A DNA stretch of 64,000 nt from Streptomyces tsukubensis (GCF_009296025.1 NZ_CP045178.1:7812001-7876000); one strand, 5' to 3'; shown: positions 24,644 to 34,365, numbered from the stretch's first letter. The notes: generated by a model not told the origin, from the sequence alone. Numbers and translations: made by a program.

Positions 24644-25736
24644 CCGTGAGACGCTGCTGACCGGCCTCGTCGGTGACCGGGCCGCCGAGTGGGACACGTC
24701 CGGCGAACTGCCGCGTGACCTGCTCGTCAGGCTCGGCGCCGACGGCCTGCTGTGCGCCGAGGTCGCGGCCGAGCACGGCGGTCTCGGCCTCGGAAGCCGT
24801 GAGAACGGCGAGTTCACCGCGCACGTCGGCAGCCTCTGCGGCTCGCTGCGCAGCGTCATGACGTCGCAGGGGATGGCCGCGTGGACCGTGGCGCGGCTCG
24901 GCGACACCGGTCAGCGGGCCACGTACCTGAAGGAGCTGACCAGCGGGAAGCTCGCGGCGGTCGGCTTCAGCGAGCGGCAGGCGGGCAGCGATCTTTCGGC
25001 GATGCGGACGCGCGTGCGGATCGAGGGAGACACCGCCGTCGTCCACGGTCACAAGGTCTGGACGACCGCGGCCGGATACGCGGACCACTTGGTCGTCTTC
25101 GGCCTCCAGGAGGACGGTTCCGGCGCGGCGGTGGTCGTACCCGCCGACGCCGACGGCGTACATGTCGAGCGTGTCCAGAAACCGTCGGGTTGCCGCGCCG
25201 CCGGCCACGCCGACCTGCGTCTCGACGGCGTGCGCGTGCCGGCCGGCGCGGTTCTGGCAGGCTCAGGAGCGTCGCTGCCGATGCTCGTCGCGGCGTCGCT
25301 CGCCTACGGACGCAAGTCGGTCGCCTGGGGCTGCGTCGGGATTCTGCGCGCCTGCCGAACCGCCGCGACGGCCCATGCCAGGACCAGGGAGCAATTCGGC
25401 CGGCCGCTCGCCGACCATCAACTCGTCGCCGGGCACCTCGCCGATCTGTGGACGGCCGAGCAGGTCGCGACGCGTGTCTGCGAGTACGCGAGCGACCGCT
25501 GGGACGAGGGTTCGCCCGAGGTGGTGACCGCCACGGTCCTCGCCAAACACGTCGCCGCCGAACGAGCCGCAGCGGGTGCCGCGACCGCCGCGCAGGTCCT
25601 CGCCTCCGCGGGCGCGACCGAGGGGCACGTCGTCGAGCGGGCGTACCGCGACGCGAAACTCATGGAGATCATCGAGGGCAGCAGCGAGATGTGCCGGATG
25701 ATACTGGCGCGGCACGCGCTGGCGCTCCCGGCCTGA
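24636..25736 (+). CDS. fkbI: FkbI, acyl-ACP dehydrogenase of methoxymalonyl-ACP synthesis
   Basis: A 366-residue flavoprotein of the acyl-CoA dehydrogenase family. Features seen include SGKLAAVGFSERQAGSD (substrate/FAD region), HKVWTTAAGYADHLVVFG and a C-terminal KLMEIIEGSSEMCRMILAR segment. In the pathway it oxidises the ACP-bound three-carbon unit together with FkbK, generating hydroxymalonyl-ACP. It lies directly between fkbJ and fkbH on the same strand. Confidence 0.93.
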   Translation: MADRETLLTGLVGDRAAEWDTSGELPRDLLVRLGADGLLCAEVAAEHGGLGLGSRENGEFTAHVGSLCGSLRSVMTSQGMAAWTVARLGDTGQRATYLKELTSGKLAAVGFSERQAGSDLSAMRTRVRIEGDTAVVHGHKVWTTAAGYADHLVVFGLQEDGSGAAVVVPADADGVHVERVQKPSGCRAAGHADLRLDGVRVPAGAVLAGSGASLPMLVAASLAYGRKSVAWGCVGILRACRTAATAHARTREQFGRPLADHQLVAGHLADLWTAEQVATRVCEYASDRWDEGSPEVVTATVLAKHVAAERAAAGAATAAQVLASAGATEGHVVERAYRDAKLMEIIEGSSEMCRMILARHALALPA

Positions 25737-25746
25737 GAGGACGGTC

Positions 25747-26835
25747 ATGACCGACACGACCATCGTCAAGTGCCTGGTCTGGGACTTGGACAACACATTG
25801 TGGCGGGGCACCGTGCTGGAGGACGACGAAGTGGTGCTCACCGACGAGGTCCGCGAGGTGATCAGGACGCTCGACGGCCGGGGCATCCTCCAGGCGGTGG
25901 CGAGCAAGAACGACCACGACCTGGCGTGGCGGCACCTGGAACGGCTCGGCGTGGCGGAGTACTTCGTATTGCCGCACATCGGGTGGGGGCCCAAGTCGCA
26001 GTCCGTCAGGAAGATCGCCGAAGGGCTCAACTTCGCGCCGACCACGCTCGCGTTCGTCGACGACCAGCCCGCCGAGCGCGCCGAGGTCGCGTTCCACCTG
26101 CCAGAGGTGCGGTGCTATCCGGCCGAGCGAGTGACCGCGCTCCCGGCGCTGCCGGAGTTCAGCCCGTCGGCCTCCACGGTCGACTCGCGGCGCCGCCGCC
26201 TCATGTACCAGGCCGGCTTCGCGCGCGATCAGGCCAGGGAGACGTACGCAGGCCCCGACGACGACTTCCTGCGCTCCCTCGACCTGCGCATGACGATCGC
26301 ACCCGCGGGCCACGAGGAACTCACCCGTGTCGAGGAGTTGACGCTGCGGACCAGCCAGATGAACGCGACAGGCGTGCACTACTCCGACGCCGCACTGCGC
26401 ACGCTGCTCGCCGACCCCGCACACGAGGTCCTCGTCGTCACCATGGGCGACCGTTTCGGCCCGCACGGCGCCGTCGGCATCGTCCTGCTGGAGAAGAAGC
26501 CGTCGGTGTGGCACCTGAAGCTGCTCGCGACGTCCTGCCGGGTCGTGTCGTTCGGCGCCGGTGCGACGATCCTCAACTGGCTCACGGACCGGGCCGCACG
26601 CGCCGGGACCCACCTGGTGGCGGACTTCCGGCGCACGGAACGCAACCGCGTGATGGAGATCGCCTACCGGTTCGCCGGCTTCGCGGAGAGCGACTGCGTG
26701 TGCGGGTCGGCGCTGGGTGACCCGGCAGGGCGCATCGAACGCCTGCACCTGGAGCCCTCGCCGCGTCCCACACCCAGCACGCTGACGCTGACCGCCGCGG
26801 CCGGCATTCCGTTCACCGCTTCCGCAGCAAGGTGA
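25747..26835 (+). CDS. fkbH: FkbH, glyceryl-ACP-forming HAD-family enzyme
   Basis: 362 residues. The N-terminal HAD motif [11 protein letters not shown] (about residues 11-21) is the signature of FkbH-like enzymes, which take 1,3-bisphosphoglycerate, dephosphorylate it and load the glyceryl unit onto the ACP. The C-terminal half has the acyltransferase-like part of the family, with a Cys in [14 protein letters not shown] at 25747 has GAGAGGACGG before it. Its 3' end overlaps the 3' end of the convergent fkbG by 23 bp (26813-26835), so there is no space for a separate terminator. Confidence 0.95.
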   Translation: MTDTTIVKCLVWDLDNTLWRGTVLEDDEVVLTDEVREVIRTLDGRGILQAVASKNDHDLAWRHLERLGVAEYFVLPHIGWGPKSQSVRKIAEGLNFAPTTLAFVDDQPAERAEVAFHLPEVRCYPAERVTALPALPEFSPSASTVDSRRRRLMYQAGFARDQARETYAGPDDDFLRSLDLRMTIAPAGHEELTRVEELTLRTSQMNATGVHYSDAALRTLLADPAHEVLVVTMGDRFGPHGAVGIVLLEKKPSVWHLKLLATSCRVVSFGAGATILNWLTDRAARAGTHLVADFRRTERNRVMEIAYRFAGFAESDCVCGSALGDPAGRIERLHLEPSPRPTPSTLTLTAAAGIPFTASAAR

Positions 26836-27240
26836 TGCCGTCGGCCGTCGTGAGCATCGCCAGGTCCACCCGGTCGTCGTCGCGCAGCGCCGCGTTGAGC
26901 GCGCGGACCGCGACCGTGTCAGGGTCCTGCACCGTGTCGTCGGCCACCCGCCCGAAGAACAGGGTGTTGTCGACGATGATCAGGCCGCCGCCGCGCACCA
27001 GCGGCAGCGCCGCCTCGTAGTACGCCGGATAGCCCGCCTTGTCCGCGTCGATGAACACGACGTCGAACGAACCGGGGCCCGCGCCCGCCTCGTCGATCAG
27101 CCCGGCGAGCACGTCCCCACACCGCCACCCGGCAGCCCGGCCGACTCCGCTCGCAGCCGGCTCAGCGCCTCGTCGTCGCGGAGGGACACCTCCCTGACGT
27201 AAGCGAGGAGTGCGTCGGACGTCGTCACCTGATTCGCCAT
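26813..27240 (-). pseudogene. fkbG: FkbG, methoxymalonyl O-methyltransferase, internally deleted and frameshifted
   Basis: The start ([18 protein letters not shown]) and the C-terminal half (from [11 protein letters not shown], with [17 protein letters not shown] and [12 protein letters not shown]) both match the caffeoyl-CoA-type O-methyltransferase family to which FkbG belongs. They are in different frames, joined around 27106-27135, and only about 140 residues remain of a protein that is normally near 220. The missing part is where the SAM-binding motif I should be. As sequenced, the first frame stops after [11 protein letters not shown] and no functional methyltransferase can be made. FkbG should methylate hydroxymalonyl-ACP. 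Either the strain carries a real deletion or this is an assembly/cloning defect. The best SD (AGGAGAGGAG) is rather far upstream of the ATG at 27240. Confidence 0.85.
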
Positions 27241-27264
27241 GTGCGAAATGCTCGGCGGATTTCC

Positions 27265-27317
27265 CCGCTCCTCTCCTGGTGCGGACCTCAAGTCAGGGGG
27301 GTCCAGGGGGAGAGCGG
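27265..27317 (-). terminator. Imperfect hairpin between allD and fkbG
   Basis: The 90-bp gap between allD and fkbG can fold into a long imperfect stem: CCGCTC/GAGCGG outer arms, CCTGG/CCAGG, and an inner GGACC/GGTCC. It could weaken transcription from the allylmalonyl genes into fkbG. There is no clear T tract. Confidence 0.35.
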
Positions 27318-27330
27318 TATACGGGCCGGG

Positions 27331-28491
27331 CTACGTGCGTTTCGCGGTGGGTACGACGAAACGCTGGAAGACCAGATCACGCAGGACGTCGTCGCCGCCT
27401 TCGATGATCGAGGCATGCCGCACGTCCCGCAGCAGCTTCCCTATCGGCATCTCGTGCGTGTACCCGAGGCCGCCGAACATCTCCGACGCGGCGGAGGCGA
27501 TCTGCCAGGCCGTCTGCCCGCAGAACATCTTCGCGGCCAGTGCCGACTTCTGAGCACCCTGCCGCAGCAGCGTCCTGGCGGCGTCCGGCCTCGCGGCCGT
27601 CGCGTCATAGGTGCGCGCCGCCGCGAGACACTGGGTGGCCATCACCTCGATCTGCATCTCGAACTGGCCGAGCCGTCCGACGAACACCGCGTCCTTCACG
27701 AGCGGCGCGCCCCTGAGCGACTTCGTCCTCGCGTACTCCATGCACAGGTCGCGGATCCTGCGCGCGACACCCAGCGCGGTGGCGGCGATCAGGATCCGGC
27801 TGGCGTTGAGCCCGATCTCCAGCAGACGCAGCCCGTTGCCGTTCAGCGCGTGGTCCGAGGGGACGCGGCAGTCGACGAACGACACTTGATACGTCGCAGA
27901 GGCCCGCAGGCCGATGACGTCCCAGCGTTTGTCGACCCGCAGCCCTGGCGTGTCCCGAGGGACAGTGACCGCCAGGTACTGGCCCGGGTCGTCCGCAGAG
28001 CGGGTGATGACGACGAGGAACTGGGCGAAGTCGGTGCTGGTGGAGAAGGCCTTGGTGCCGTCGAGCACGAGGCTTTCGCCGTCCCTGCGCACCATGGTGG
28101 AGATCTTGGCCAGCTCGCTGCCGGCCTCGTGCTCGCTGCCGAGCGTGGCGCAGAAGCCCCGCTGGGCCACGAGACGGCCGAGGTATTTCTCCTTGAGCTC
28201 CGTACCGCCGTACCAGCTGACCATGCTGGTCGTCAGGATGGGCAGGAACAGGGTGAAAGCCACCCCGGCGTCCCCGTAGGCGAGTTCGGAGACGATACGC
28301 ACACTGTCTTCGAGACCGAGCCCGAGGCCACCGTGTTCCTCGGGAACCCACCAGTTCATCAGGCCCGTCCCGGCGAAGCGCTCGTACAGCGCCAGAGGTG
28401 CGTCCGCGAGCGAGTCGAGGTGGGTTTCCCGACCCAGGATCTCCTGGGAGACGAACTTCCGCACAGTGTCCAGGTGTTCGGGGTCACTCAC
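27331..28491 (-). CDS. allD: AllD (TcsD), acyl-CoA/ACP dehydrogenase of allylmalonyl-CoA synthesis
   Basis: 386 residues of the acyl-CoA dehydrogenase family. N-terminal [35 protein letters not shown] and C-terminal [19 protein letters not shown] are family segments. In FK506 producers AllD desaturates the terminal end of the five-carbon chain, giving the allyl rather than the propyl side chain. GTG at 28491 is chosen because AAGGACGG lies just upstream, and it starts 3 bp after the allR stop. It is last in the allA-K-R-D operon. Confidence 0.92.
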   Translation of the reverse strand: MSDPEHLDTVRKFVSQEILGRETHLDSLADAPLALYERFAGTGLMNWWVPEEHGGLGLGLEDSVRIVSELAYGDAGVAFTLFLPILTTSMVSWYGGTELKEKYLGRLVAQRGFCATLGSEHEAGSELAKISTMVRRDGESLVLDGTKAFSTSTDFAQFLVVITRSADDPGQYLAVTVPRDTPGLRVDKRWDVIGLRASATYQVSFVDCRVPSDHALNGNGLRLLEIGLNASRILIAATALGVARRIRDLCMEYARTKSLRGAPLVKDAVFVGRLGQFEMQIEVMATQCLAAARTYDATAARPDAARTLLRQGAQKSALAAKMFCGQTAWQIASAASEMFGGLGYTHEMPIGKLLRDVRHASIIEGGDDVLRDLVFQRFVVPTAKRT

Positions 28492-28493
28492 CG

Positions 28494-29825
28494 CTACCGT
28501 CCTTTCTGGAACAGGTTGATCCGGTCGAGTTTGCGGGCCCTGAGGGCGTGGTCGCGCACCCCCATGCCGGGTCGGTCGGCGAGGCAGAGCACCCCGACCT
28601 TGCCGTGGTGGCTGTTGCCGGCCACGGCCCGGGTGGCCTCCCCGACGGCGTCGAGGGGAAAGGACTGCGAGAGCACCGGGTGGATGCTGCCCCGTACGAC
28701 GAGGTCGTTGGCGGCCCAGGCCTCCCGGTAGTTGGCCATGTGCGACCCGATGATGCGTTTGACGTGCATCCACAGATGGCGGTTGTCGTAGCTGTGCTGA
28801 TAGCCGGTGGTCGAGGCGCAGGTGACCACGGACCCGCCTCGCGCGGTGATCATGACGCTGATGCCGAAGGTCTCCCGGCCCGGGTGCTCGACGACGATGC
28901 TCGGGTCGTCCCCCGCCAGGTTGCGGACGGCGCTGCGGAACCGGCTCCACTCACTGAGGCGCGGCCGGTCCTGCTCGTCCCAGAAGGTGAAGTTCTCGGC
29001 CGCGCGGTCGATGACGAGCTCCGCCCCCATCCGGCGGCACAGGTCGGCCTTGGCCTGCGACGACACGACGCAGACAGGGACGGCGCCGCCGTTGAGGGCC
29101 AGTTGGGTCGCGTACGCGCCGACGCCGCCGGCCGCTCCCCAGATCAGGACACGCTCGCCCTGCTTCATGTCCGCCCCGTGGTGGGAGACCAGCTGACGGT
29201 AGGCGGTGGAGAGCGCCACCCCCAGCGAGGCGGCCTCCTCCCACGTGAGGTGCGCGGGTTTCGGCATCAGCTGGTTGGCCTTGACCAGGGAGATTTCGGC
29301 GAGGCCGCCGAAATTCGTCTCGTACCCCCAGACCCGCTGCCCGGGGTCAAGCAGAGTGTCGTCGTGTCCACCGGGGGTCTGGAGGTCCGGCTGTAGACAG
29401 TGCGCGACGACCTCGTCGCCGGGCTTCCATTCGCGTACGCCGGGTCCGGTACGCAGCACCACCCCGGAGAGGTCGGAGCCGAGTACGTGGTAGGGCAGGT
29501 CGTGCCGGGCCGCCTCCGGTGAGGTCCTGCCGAACGTGCGCAGGAAGCGGAAGGTGGGCACGGGCTCGAACAGCGCCGACCACACGGTGTTGTAGTTGAT
29601 GGAGCTGGCCATGGTGGCGACGAGGACCTCGCCGTGGCCCAACTGCGGGGTGGCGACCTCCCGCACATGGACCGTCCTACGGGGGTCCCTGTCCCCGACG
29701 GGCGTCGCGGTGACGGCCTGCTGATCCGCCGCGAGGACGACGGCGGCGCGGTACCCGGCGGGGACGTCGCAGGCGGCGACGGCCTGCGGGTCGTCCGTGG
29801 CCGCTGCGTCGCGAAGGTGACTCAT
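28494..29825 (-). CDS. allR: AllR (TcsC), crotonyl-CoA carboxylase/reductase homologue
   Basis: 443 residues, full length for a crotonyl-CoA carboxylase/reductase. These medium-chain dehydrogenase-fold enzymes reduce and carboxylate 2-enoyl-CoA to alkylmalonyl-CoA using NADPH and CO2. The NADPH motif is in [17 protein letters not shown]; the N-terminal [18 protein letters not shown] segment is typical. In the FK506 pathway it carboxylates the 2-pentenyl-type substrate to make the allyl- (or propyl-) malonyl extender for module 4. Its ATG overlaps the allK stop by four bases. A general ethylmalonyl-CoA role cannot be excluded, but the allA/allK/allD neighbours decide. Confidence 0.94.
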   Translation of the reverse strand: MSHLRDAAATDDPQAVAACDVPAGYRAAVVLAADQQAVTATPVGDRDPRRTVHVREVATPQLGHGEVLVATMASSINYNTVWSALFEPVPTFRFLRTFGRTSPEAARHDLPYHVLGSDLSGVVLRTGPGVREWKPGDEVVAHCLQPDLQTPGGHDDTLLDPGQRVWGYETNFGGLAEISLVKANQLMPKPAHLTWEEAASLGVALSTAYRQLVSHHGADMKQGERVLIWGAAGGVGAYATQLALNGGAVPVCVVSSQAKADLCRRMGAELVIDRAAENFTFWDEQDRPRLSEWSRFRSAVRNLAGDDPSIVVEHPGRETFGISVMITARGGSVVTCASTTGYQHSYDNRHLWMHVKRIIGSHMANYREAWAANDLVVRGSIHPVLSQSFPLDAVGEATRAVAGNSHHGKVGVLCLADRPGMGVRDHALRARKLDRINLFQKGR

Positions 29826-32212
29826 CGGCTGGTCCTTGTCTGCCTGCGGGGCGAGCCGTGGGCGGTGGGGGAGAGGGTGACGACCGGCCCCGGCACACCA
29901 CTGGCGGGGCCCACGGCGACGTCGGGCGCGTCGATGTGCAGGGCGCGGATCACGGCGAGGACGCCGTCCGCACCGAGGAAGGTCTGCCCCGCACCGGCCG
30001 CTCCGCAGGTGAGGCGCACCGGGGGACGAGGCGTGCCGCCCCAGGCCGTACGGAGGCCGGCGAGCGGCCTCAGCCCGTGGGCGCGGGCCACCGACGCGCG
30101 TCCCAGGGCGAGGAGGAAGGCGCCTTCCGCGACGCGCTCGGGGTCGACGCCCATGAAGCGGGCGAACTCAGGACGGGCCGTGGCACTGACACCGAGAACA
30201 AGGGCGAGGTTGAGCTCGCCACGGGCCAGATACCGCGCCGCGGTGTGCACGGCGGTGAGCCCGCTGGTGGCACCGGTGTCCACCAGCATGGTGGGGCCGC
30301 CGAGATCGTGGCGGTTGGCGACGCGTGCCGGGACGATGCCCGGCAGGATGCCCGGCAGGGTGTCCTTGGTGGTCGGCGGAGTCGTGGCGCGGAGTTCGCC
30401 GAGCCAGTCGGTGAAGGCCGCGCGGTCGGGGCCGTCGAGGAGGCCGTCCAACTCGGCGGCGTGGCAGCGCACCAGGTGGTCCATGGCGGACGGCGGCGGA
30501 CCGAGGGAAGCGGCGAAGACCCCGGTGGTGGCGCGCACCGGATCCCACAGCTCACCGTGCTCGGCGCTGAAAAGGGACGCCACGCGCAAGGCCATGAGCT
30601 GGCCCGCGTCGGTGGATCGCACGGTGGCCGGCGGCAGGCGGACGTCCTGGAACGGCGGCGCCGGATAGTGGGGCCCGAACGTCCGCGGCCCCGGCACGTG
30701 GCCGTCACGCACCAGCCGTGCCACCTCCGCGGGGCCCGGGTCCCCGGGCAGGTGGGCGGTCCAGGCGAGGAGGACCACAGGGTCGCTCTCCGGGGGCCGG
30801 ACATCGCGGATCCGTCGCGCGGGGGTGCGGTCGGCGACCAGCAGATGGGCGTTGGCGCCGCCGAACCCAAAGGCGGAGACACCGGCGACGCGGGGACGCC
30901 GGCCGTCCTCGCGCCACGGGACGTCCTCGACGGGGACACGTACCCTGTCGCCGGTCTCCTCGGTGAGGCCGGGCGCGGTGAAGCGGCGCTGCGCGGGTAC
31001 CACGCCCTCCCGCAGGGCCGTCAGCGCGTGGATGACCGAGACCACTCCGGAACTCCAACCGGTGTGACCCAGCAGTGACTTGTTGGAACCGCACCAGAGG
31101 CCGCCGGGGCCAGCGGTCTCGGCCAGCGTTTTCAGTTCCACGGCGTCGCCGACCGCCGTGCCCGTGCCGTGCGCGATCACCCAGTCGACGTCGTCGGCGG
31201 CGAGTCCCGCATTCCGCCGGGCGCGGTCGAGGCACCGGCGCTGCCCCTTCGGATTGGGGGCGTAGATCGCCGTGCCCCTGCCGTCCGAGGAGCCGCCGAA
31301 CCCCACGAGGAGTCCGAGCACGGCGTCGCCGTCCTCGACGGCCCGGTCCAGGCGCTTGAGCGCGACGATGCCCGCGCCGTCGGAGAAGAGGGTTCCGTCC
31401 GCGTCTCGGTCGAAGGCACGTACGTCCCCGCCGGGGCTCAGCCCGCGCAGTTTGGAGAAGGTGACGTTGTAGCGCGGTGTCACGCCCGACACCCCGCCGC
31501 AGTAGGCGATGTCGCACTCGCCGGCCAGCAGACTCGCGATGCCGAGGCCGATCGCGTAGAGCGAGGACGAGCAGGCGGCGTCCACCACGGAGAACTCGCA
31601 GTCGTCCGGGAGCAGCCCGGTGGCCGCGGCCCGCGCGACCCGGTGGGGCAGCGTGTCCACCGGCCGCCCCGGGCCGTGCCCGTGGTGGCGCCGCAAGAGG
31701 GCGCGCAGCCGGTTCTCGGCCTCGGCGCGCCGGGCGGGGTCCGCCCCGTGCAGACGCTCGGCGAGGTGCGGGGCGACGGACTCGGCCAGGGCCGCCTCGT
31801 CGGTGCGCTGCCCCACGAGGCTGCTGCTGCCGACGTAGTACGCGTAGCGGTCTGTGGCGCGGGCGGTGACGGTGTCCCGGGCCCGCAGGAGGCAGTGCCG
31901 CAGCCAGACCGGGTTCTGGTCGGCGGCCGAGAAGGTGCCCGCGGCGATCTCCTCCGCGAGGTCGGGGTGCGGCCGGAAGTCGTGCAGGAAGCCCGACGTG
32001 CGGACGTAGCCCCGGTCCTCGGCGGCGTGGTCCCGGGACCAGAAGGAGCCGAGCGGATAGCGGTCCCCCGGCTCCTCGAACACGGGCCGGTCCCCGCTCA
32101 GTACCTTCCACAGCTCGTCCGTGTCGCAGGCCCCAGGAACAGCGATGCCCATCCCCACCACGGCGACGGCGTCCGCGCGTGTGCCCGCGTCGTCCGGGCC
32201 ACTGGAGGTCAC
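29822..32212 (-). CDS. allK: AllK (TcsB), fused KS-CLF-like ketosynthase of allylmalonyl-CoA synthesis
   Basis: A 796-residue two-part ketosynthase. The N-terminal half is a complete KS with the Cys in DAACSSSLYA, HGTGTAVGD and GSNKSLLGHT. The C-terminal half is a second, degenerate KS-like half reading TGATSG where the Cys region should be, so it resembles a chain-length-factor partner fused in cis. In FK506 producers AllK condenses the precursor units on the AllA ACP to give the C5 chain. It is followed by allR with a four-base overlap. Confidence 0.93.
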   Translation of the reverse strand: MTSSGPDDAGTRADAVAVVGMGIAVPGACDTDELWKVLSGDRPVFEEPGDRYPLGSFWSRDHAAEDRGYVRTSGFLHDFRPHPDLAEEIAAGTFSAADQNPVWLRHCLLRARDTVTARATDRYAYYVGSSSLVGQRTDEAALAESVAPHLAERLHGADPARRAEAENRLRALLRRHHGHGPGRPVDTLPHRVARAAATGLLPDDCEFSVVDAACSSSLYAIGLGIASLLAGECDIAYCGGVSGVTPRYNVTFSKLRGLSPGGDVRAFDRDADGTLFSDGAGIVALKRLDRAVEDGDAVLGLLVGFGGSSDGRGTAIYAPNPKGQRRCLDRARRNAGLAADDVDWVIAHGTGTAVGDAVELKTLAETAGPGGLWCGSNKSLLGHTGWSSGVVSVIHALTALREGVVPAQRRFTAPGLTEETGDRVRVPVEDVPWREDGRRPRVAGVSAFGFGGANAHLLVADRTPARRIRDVRPPESDPVVLLAWTAHLPGDPGPAEVARLVRDGHVPGPRTFGPHYPAPPFQDVRLPPATVRSTDAGQLMALRVASLFSAEHGELWDPVRATTGVFAASLGPPPSAMDHLVRCHAAELDGLLDGPDRAAFTDWLGELRATTPPTTKDTLPGILPGIVPARVANRHDLGGPTMLVDTGATSGLTAVHTAARYLARGELNLALVLGVSATARPEFARFMGVDPERVAEGAFLLALGRASVARAHGLRPLAGLRTAWGGTPRPPVRLTCGAAGAGQTFLGADGVLAVIRALHIDAPDVAVGPASGVPGPVVTLSPTAHGSPRRQTRTSR

Positions 32213-32219
32213 GACCGGC

Positions 32220-33509
32220 TCACCGCTGTTCGGCGGCGGGGGTGGCGCCCTCGCGCAGCAGCCCGGTGATGTACGTGGCGAGGCCGGAGACGGTGGCGTA
32301 CGTACCGGCGTTGGCGTCGTTGAGCCTGTCCGCCAGGCCGAACCGGCGCAGTGCGCGTTCCTGTAGCTCGGTCATCGCCAGCGAGTCGACCCCGAGATCG
32401 GCCTGGAAGTCGGCGTCGTCGGTGACCACCTCAAGCGGATACTCCAGGATCTCGGCGCACACCGCGCGTACTCCCTCCAGCACCTCCGCGTCGGCCCCGG
32501 CAGCGGGCTCGGCGGCCCCGGGAGCGTCGGCCACGGCCGACGGCCGCGCCGACCGCAGCTGGCCGGACAGATCGGGGACGGTCATGGCCTCGGAGAGCGG
32601 TGCGAGAGTCACCGCGTGGGGCAGCGTCCCGGAGACGATCCTGGTGAGGACGTCCAGCGCACCGCACTCCACGAAGGTCGTGACACCCTCGGCGTTCATC
32701 GCGCGCACCGCTTCGTGGAAACGGACCGGCCGGGTCATGTCGGCCACCATCAGATCGACCACGTCGTCGTGCGCGGTCAGGAAGCGGCCCAGGCCGTGGG
32801 AGTAGAAGAAACCCTCGCGGGGCGCGGACATCCGCACGGTCCGCATCGTCGTCGCGTAGAGAGCACTCGCGTCCGCCAACTGCGGTACGTGGAAGGGGCC
32901 GGGGACATGGAGCCTGGACGTGCGGATCCCCGCCTCCTTGGCCAGCCGCCGCACCTCCACCAGATCCGCTTCCGTGCCGCTGACCACCGTCTGGCTCGGG
33001 GCGTTCCGCGCCGATACGGCCGAGGCCTCGGCCCGCGCCGAAGCGATCAGCTCCTCGGCACGGGCGGTGTCCGCGTTCACCGCGAGCATCCCGCCCTCGG
33101 GCGGCGGCGCCTTGCGCAGGGTGGCGTGGCGCTCGCAGACCGCCCTGGCGGCCTCGCCCGGGGTGAACACCCCCGCCACGGCCAGGGCGGCGAACTCCCC
33201 GAGACTGTGCCCGACCACATGATCGGGAGTCACCTCGTAACGGGAGTCCAAAAGCTCCGCCAGGGCGATGGAGGTCGCCAGGATGGCCACATCGAGACGC
33301 TCGTGATCGGACGCGAGCAACTGTGCCAGTGTGGGAGCGTCCGGTGAGAACAACAGCGGCCGCACCGGAGCCAAATGAAACTCGGCCAGGACCGCGTCGA
33401 TCTCCTCGACACGTGCCGATATCCGATCGGCGTCCGCGCCGATACCGGCGAAGACGCCGGGCACGTACGACCCCTGGCCGGGGAAGAGGAACGCCACCCC
33501 ACTGGTCAT
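32220..33509 (-). CDS. allA: AllA (TcsA), acyltransferase-ACP didomain protein
   Basis: 429 residues. The N-terminal malonyltransferase-like AT has FLFPGQGSYVPGV, GHSLGEFAALA and a downstream PGPFHVPQL. The C-terminal ACP has the serine in DLGVDSLAMTEL (around residue 385). It supplies and holds the substrate for AllK. I chose ATG at 33509, preceded by AAGGACGATGAC; the open frame continues upstream to 33740, but without family similarity. First gene of the allA-K-R-D operon; a candidate promoter lies about 230 bp upstream. Confidence 0.93.
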   Translation of the reverse strand: MTSGVAFLFPGQGSYVPGVFAGIGADADRISARVEEIDAVLAEFHLAPVRPLLFSPDAPTLAQLLASDHERLDVAILATSIALAELLDSRYEVTPDHVVGHSLGEFAALAVAGVFTPGEAARAVCERHATLRKAPPPEGGMLAVNADTARAEELIASARAEASAVSARNAPSQTVVSGTEADLVEVRRLAKEAGIRTSRLHVPGPFHVPQLADASALYATTMRTVRMSAPREGFFYSHGLGRFLTAHDDVVDLMVADMTRPVRFHEAVRAMNAEGVTTFVECGALDVLTRIVSGTLPHAVTLAPLSEAMTVPDLSGQLRSARPSAVADAPGAAEPAAGADAEVLEGVRAVCAEILEYPLEVVTDDADFQADLGVDSLAMTELQERALRRFGLADRLNDANAGTYATVSGLATYITGLLREGATPAAEQR

Positions 33510-33735
33510 GTCATCGTCCTTTCGTATGAATGGCCCGAGCTGGTGGCACCCGGACAGCTCGGGCCGGCACTTCTCCTGCCGGACAGGGGGAACCGAGGAA
33601 CACGACTCCGGACACGCTCGGCCGGACGTGACGGGCACGATGGGACGGCGGGCGCCGCACCACACCTTCCGCGCCTGTCGCGACCAGCACGGAACCCGGC
33701 ACGACAAGCGGGACTCTCCGTACGGGAATGGCTTG

Positions 33736-33765
33736 AGCATAAGGAGCGGGTCATTGACCCGTCAG
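33736..33765 (-). promoter_or_regulatory. Candidate allA promoter with a palindromic operator in the spacer
   Basis: Reading the - strand, CTGACG (33765-33760) and TATGCT (33741-33736) are 18 nt apart, resembling -35/-10 elements. The spacer holds GGGTCATTGACCC (33748-33760), a palindrome with 6-bp arms around one central base. This layout suits a repressor or activator site. It is about 230 bp upstream of the allA ATG. A guess from pattern only. Confidence 0.3.
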
Positions 33766-33904
33766 CCCCCTACGGAGACGGAGCGCACCCCTAAAAGCCC
33801 GTACGGCGGGTCTCTAGGGGGTCCTTTGAGGAGACGCGGTGCCGCTCACCAGCGGCGAGCAGGTCCTCGGACCCCGCGCGCACGCGGCGGTCCTGCCTGC
33901 CAGG

Positions 33905-33922
33905 ACGGCCCGCGCGGGCCGT
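33905..33922. promoter_or_regulatory. 18-bp perfect palindrome
   Basis: ACGGCCCGCGCGGGCCGT reads identically on both strands. It may be a dimeric protein-binding site, but in such GC-rich DNA chance is a fair alternative. Confidence 0.3.
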
Positions 33923-34289
33923 GGACGCGACAAGGAGGGGATGGGCGGACGGGCGAGAGGTCGCGTGCAGAACGAGGAGGAGTACGAGCCGGACGAGCGG
34001 TTCGGTACCCGGCGCCATCCGCGTCGGAGCGCCACTACACAGAGCTGAGCCACGTCGGTACGTCACGCCGGGGCCGAACCGCGACAGCGCAGCCAGGCCC
34101 CGACGTCGTGTCACCAGCGGTACGAGCCAGGGCGGCTGGGCAGTAGTGCGAGGGGTATTCCACCTGACCTCGCCCACGTCCTCGCGGTCACGGTCCGCTC
34201 TCGCGCGGGCAGAGCGGACGGTACTCCGACCTGCCCGCGTCGAGGGCATACCGGCCGAGGGGCAGCCGGATCTGAGTGGCGGACCGGGC

Positions 34290-34320
34290 GGGGCGGTGGA
34301 CACGACAGGTCCACCGCCCC
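34290..34320 (-). terminator. Strong hairpin terminator after the last gene of the right cluster
   Basis: A perfect 12-bp stem (GGGGCGGTGGAC, 34290-34301, against GTCCACCGCCCC, 34309-34320) with a 7-nt loop lies 45 bp past the stop of the methyltransferase gene. There is no T tract, as is common in Streptomyces terminators. It marks the downstream end of the right-hand cluster. Confidence 0.75.
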
Positions 34321-34365
34321 GGCCGGGCGCGGCGGACAGCGTCAGGGGGCGTGTTCCAGGTGTGG

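Larger units (their letters stand above)
33510..34289 (-). other. Non-coding boundary region between the two clusters
   Basis: About 780 bp with several short open frames on both strands, none with family motifs, a plausible SD or consistent codon bias. It contains the allA leader, a candidate promoter/operator (33736-33765), a CCCCTA/TAGGGG inverted repeat (33788-33820) and an 18-bp perfect palindrome (33905-33922). There are no transposase remnants or tRNA. Confidence 0.6.

Noticed and set aside
27241..28731. A 496-codon + strand open frame opposite allD
   Set aside because: The - strand frame is a clear acyl-CoA dehydrogenase; the + frame has no recognisable family.
28494..29825. The crotonyl-CoA carboxylase/reductase gene as evidence for an FK520-type ethylmalonyl pathway
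   Set aside because: It is operonic with allA, allK and allD, the allylmalonyl set of FK506 producers, rather than with FK520-type ethylmalonyl genes.
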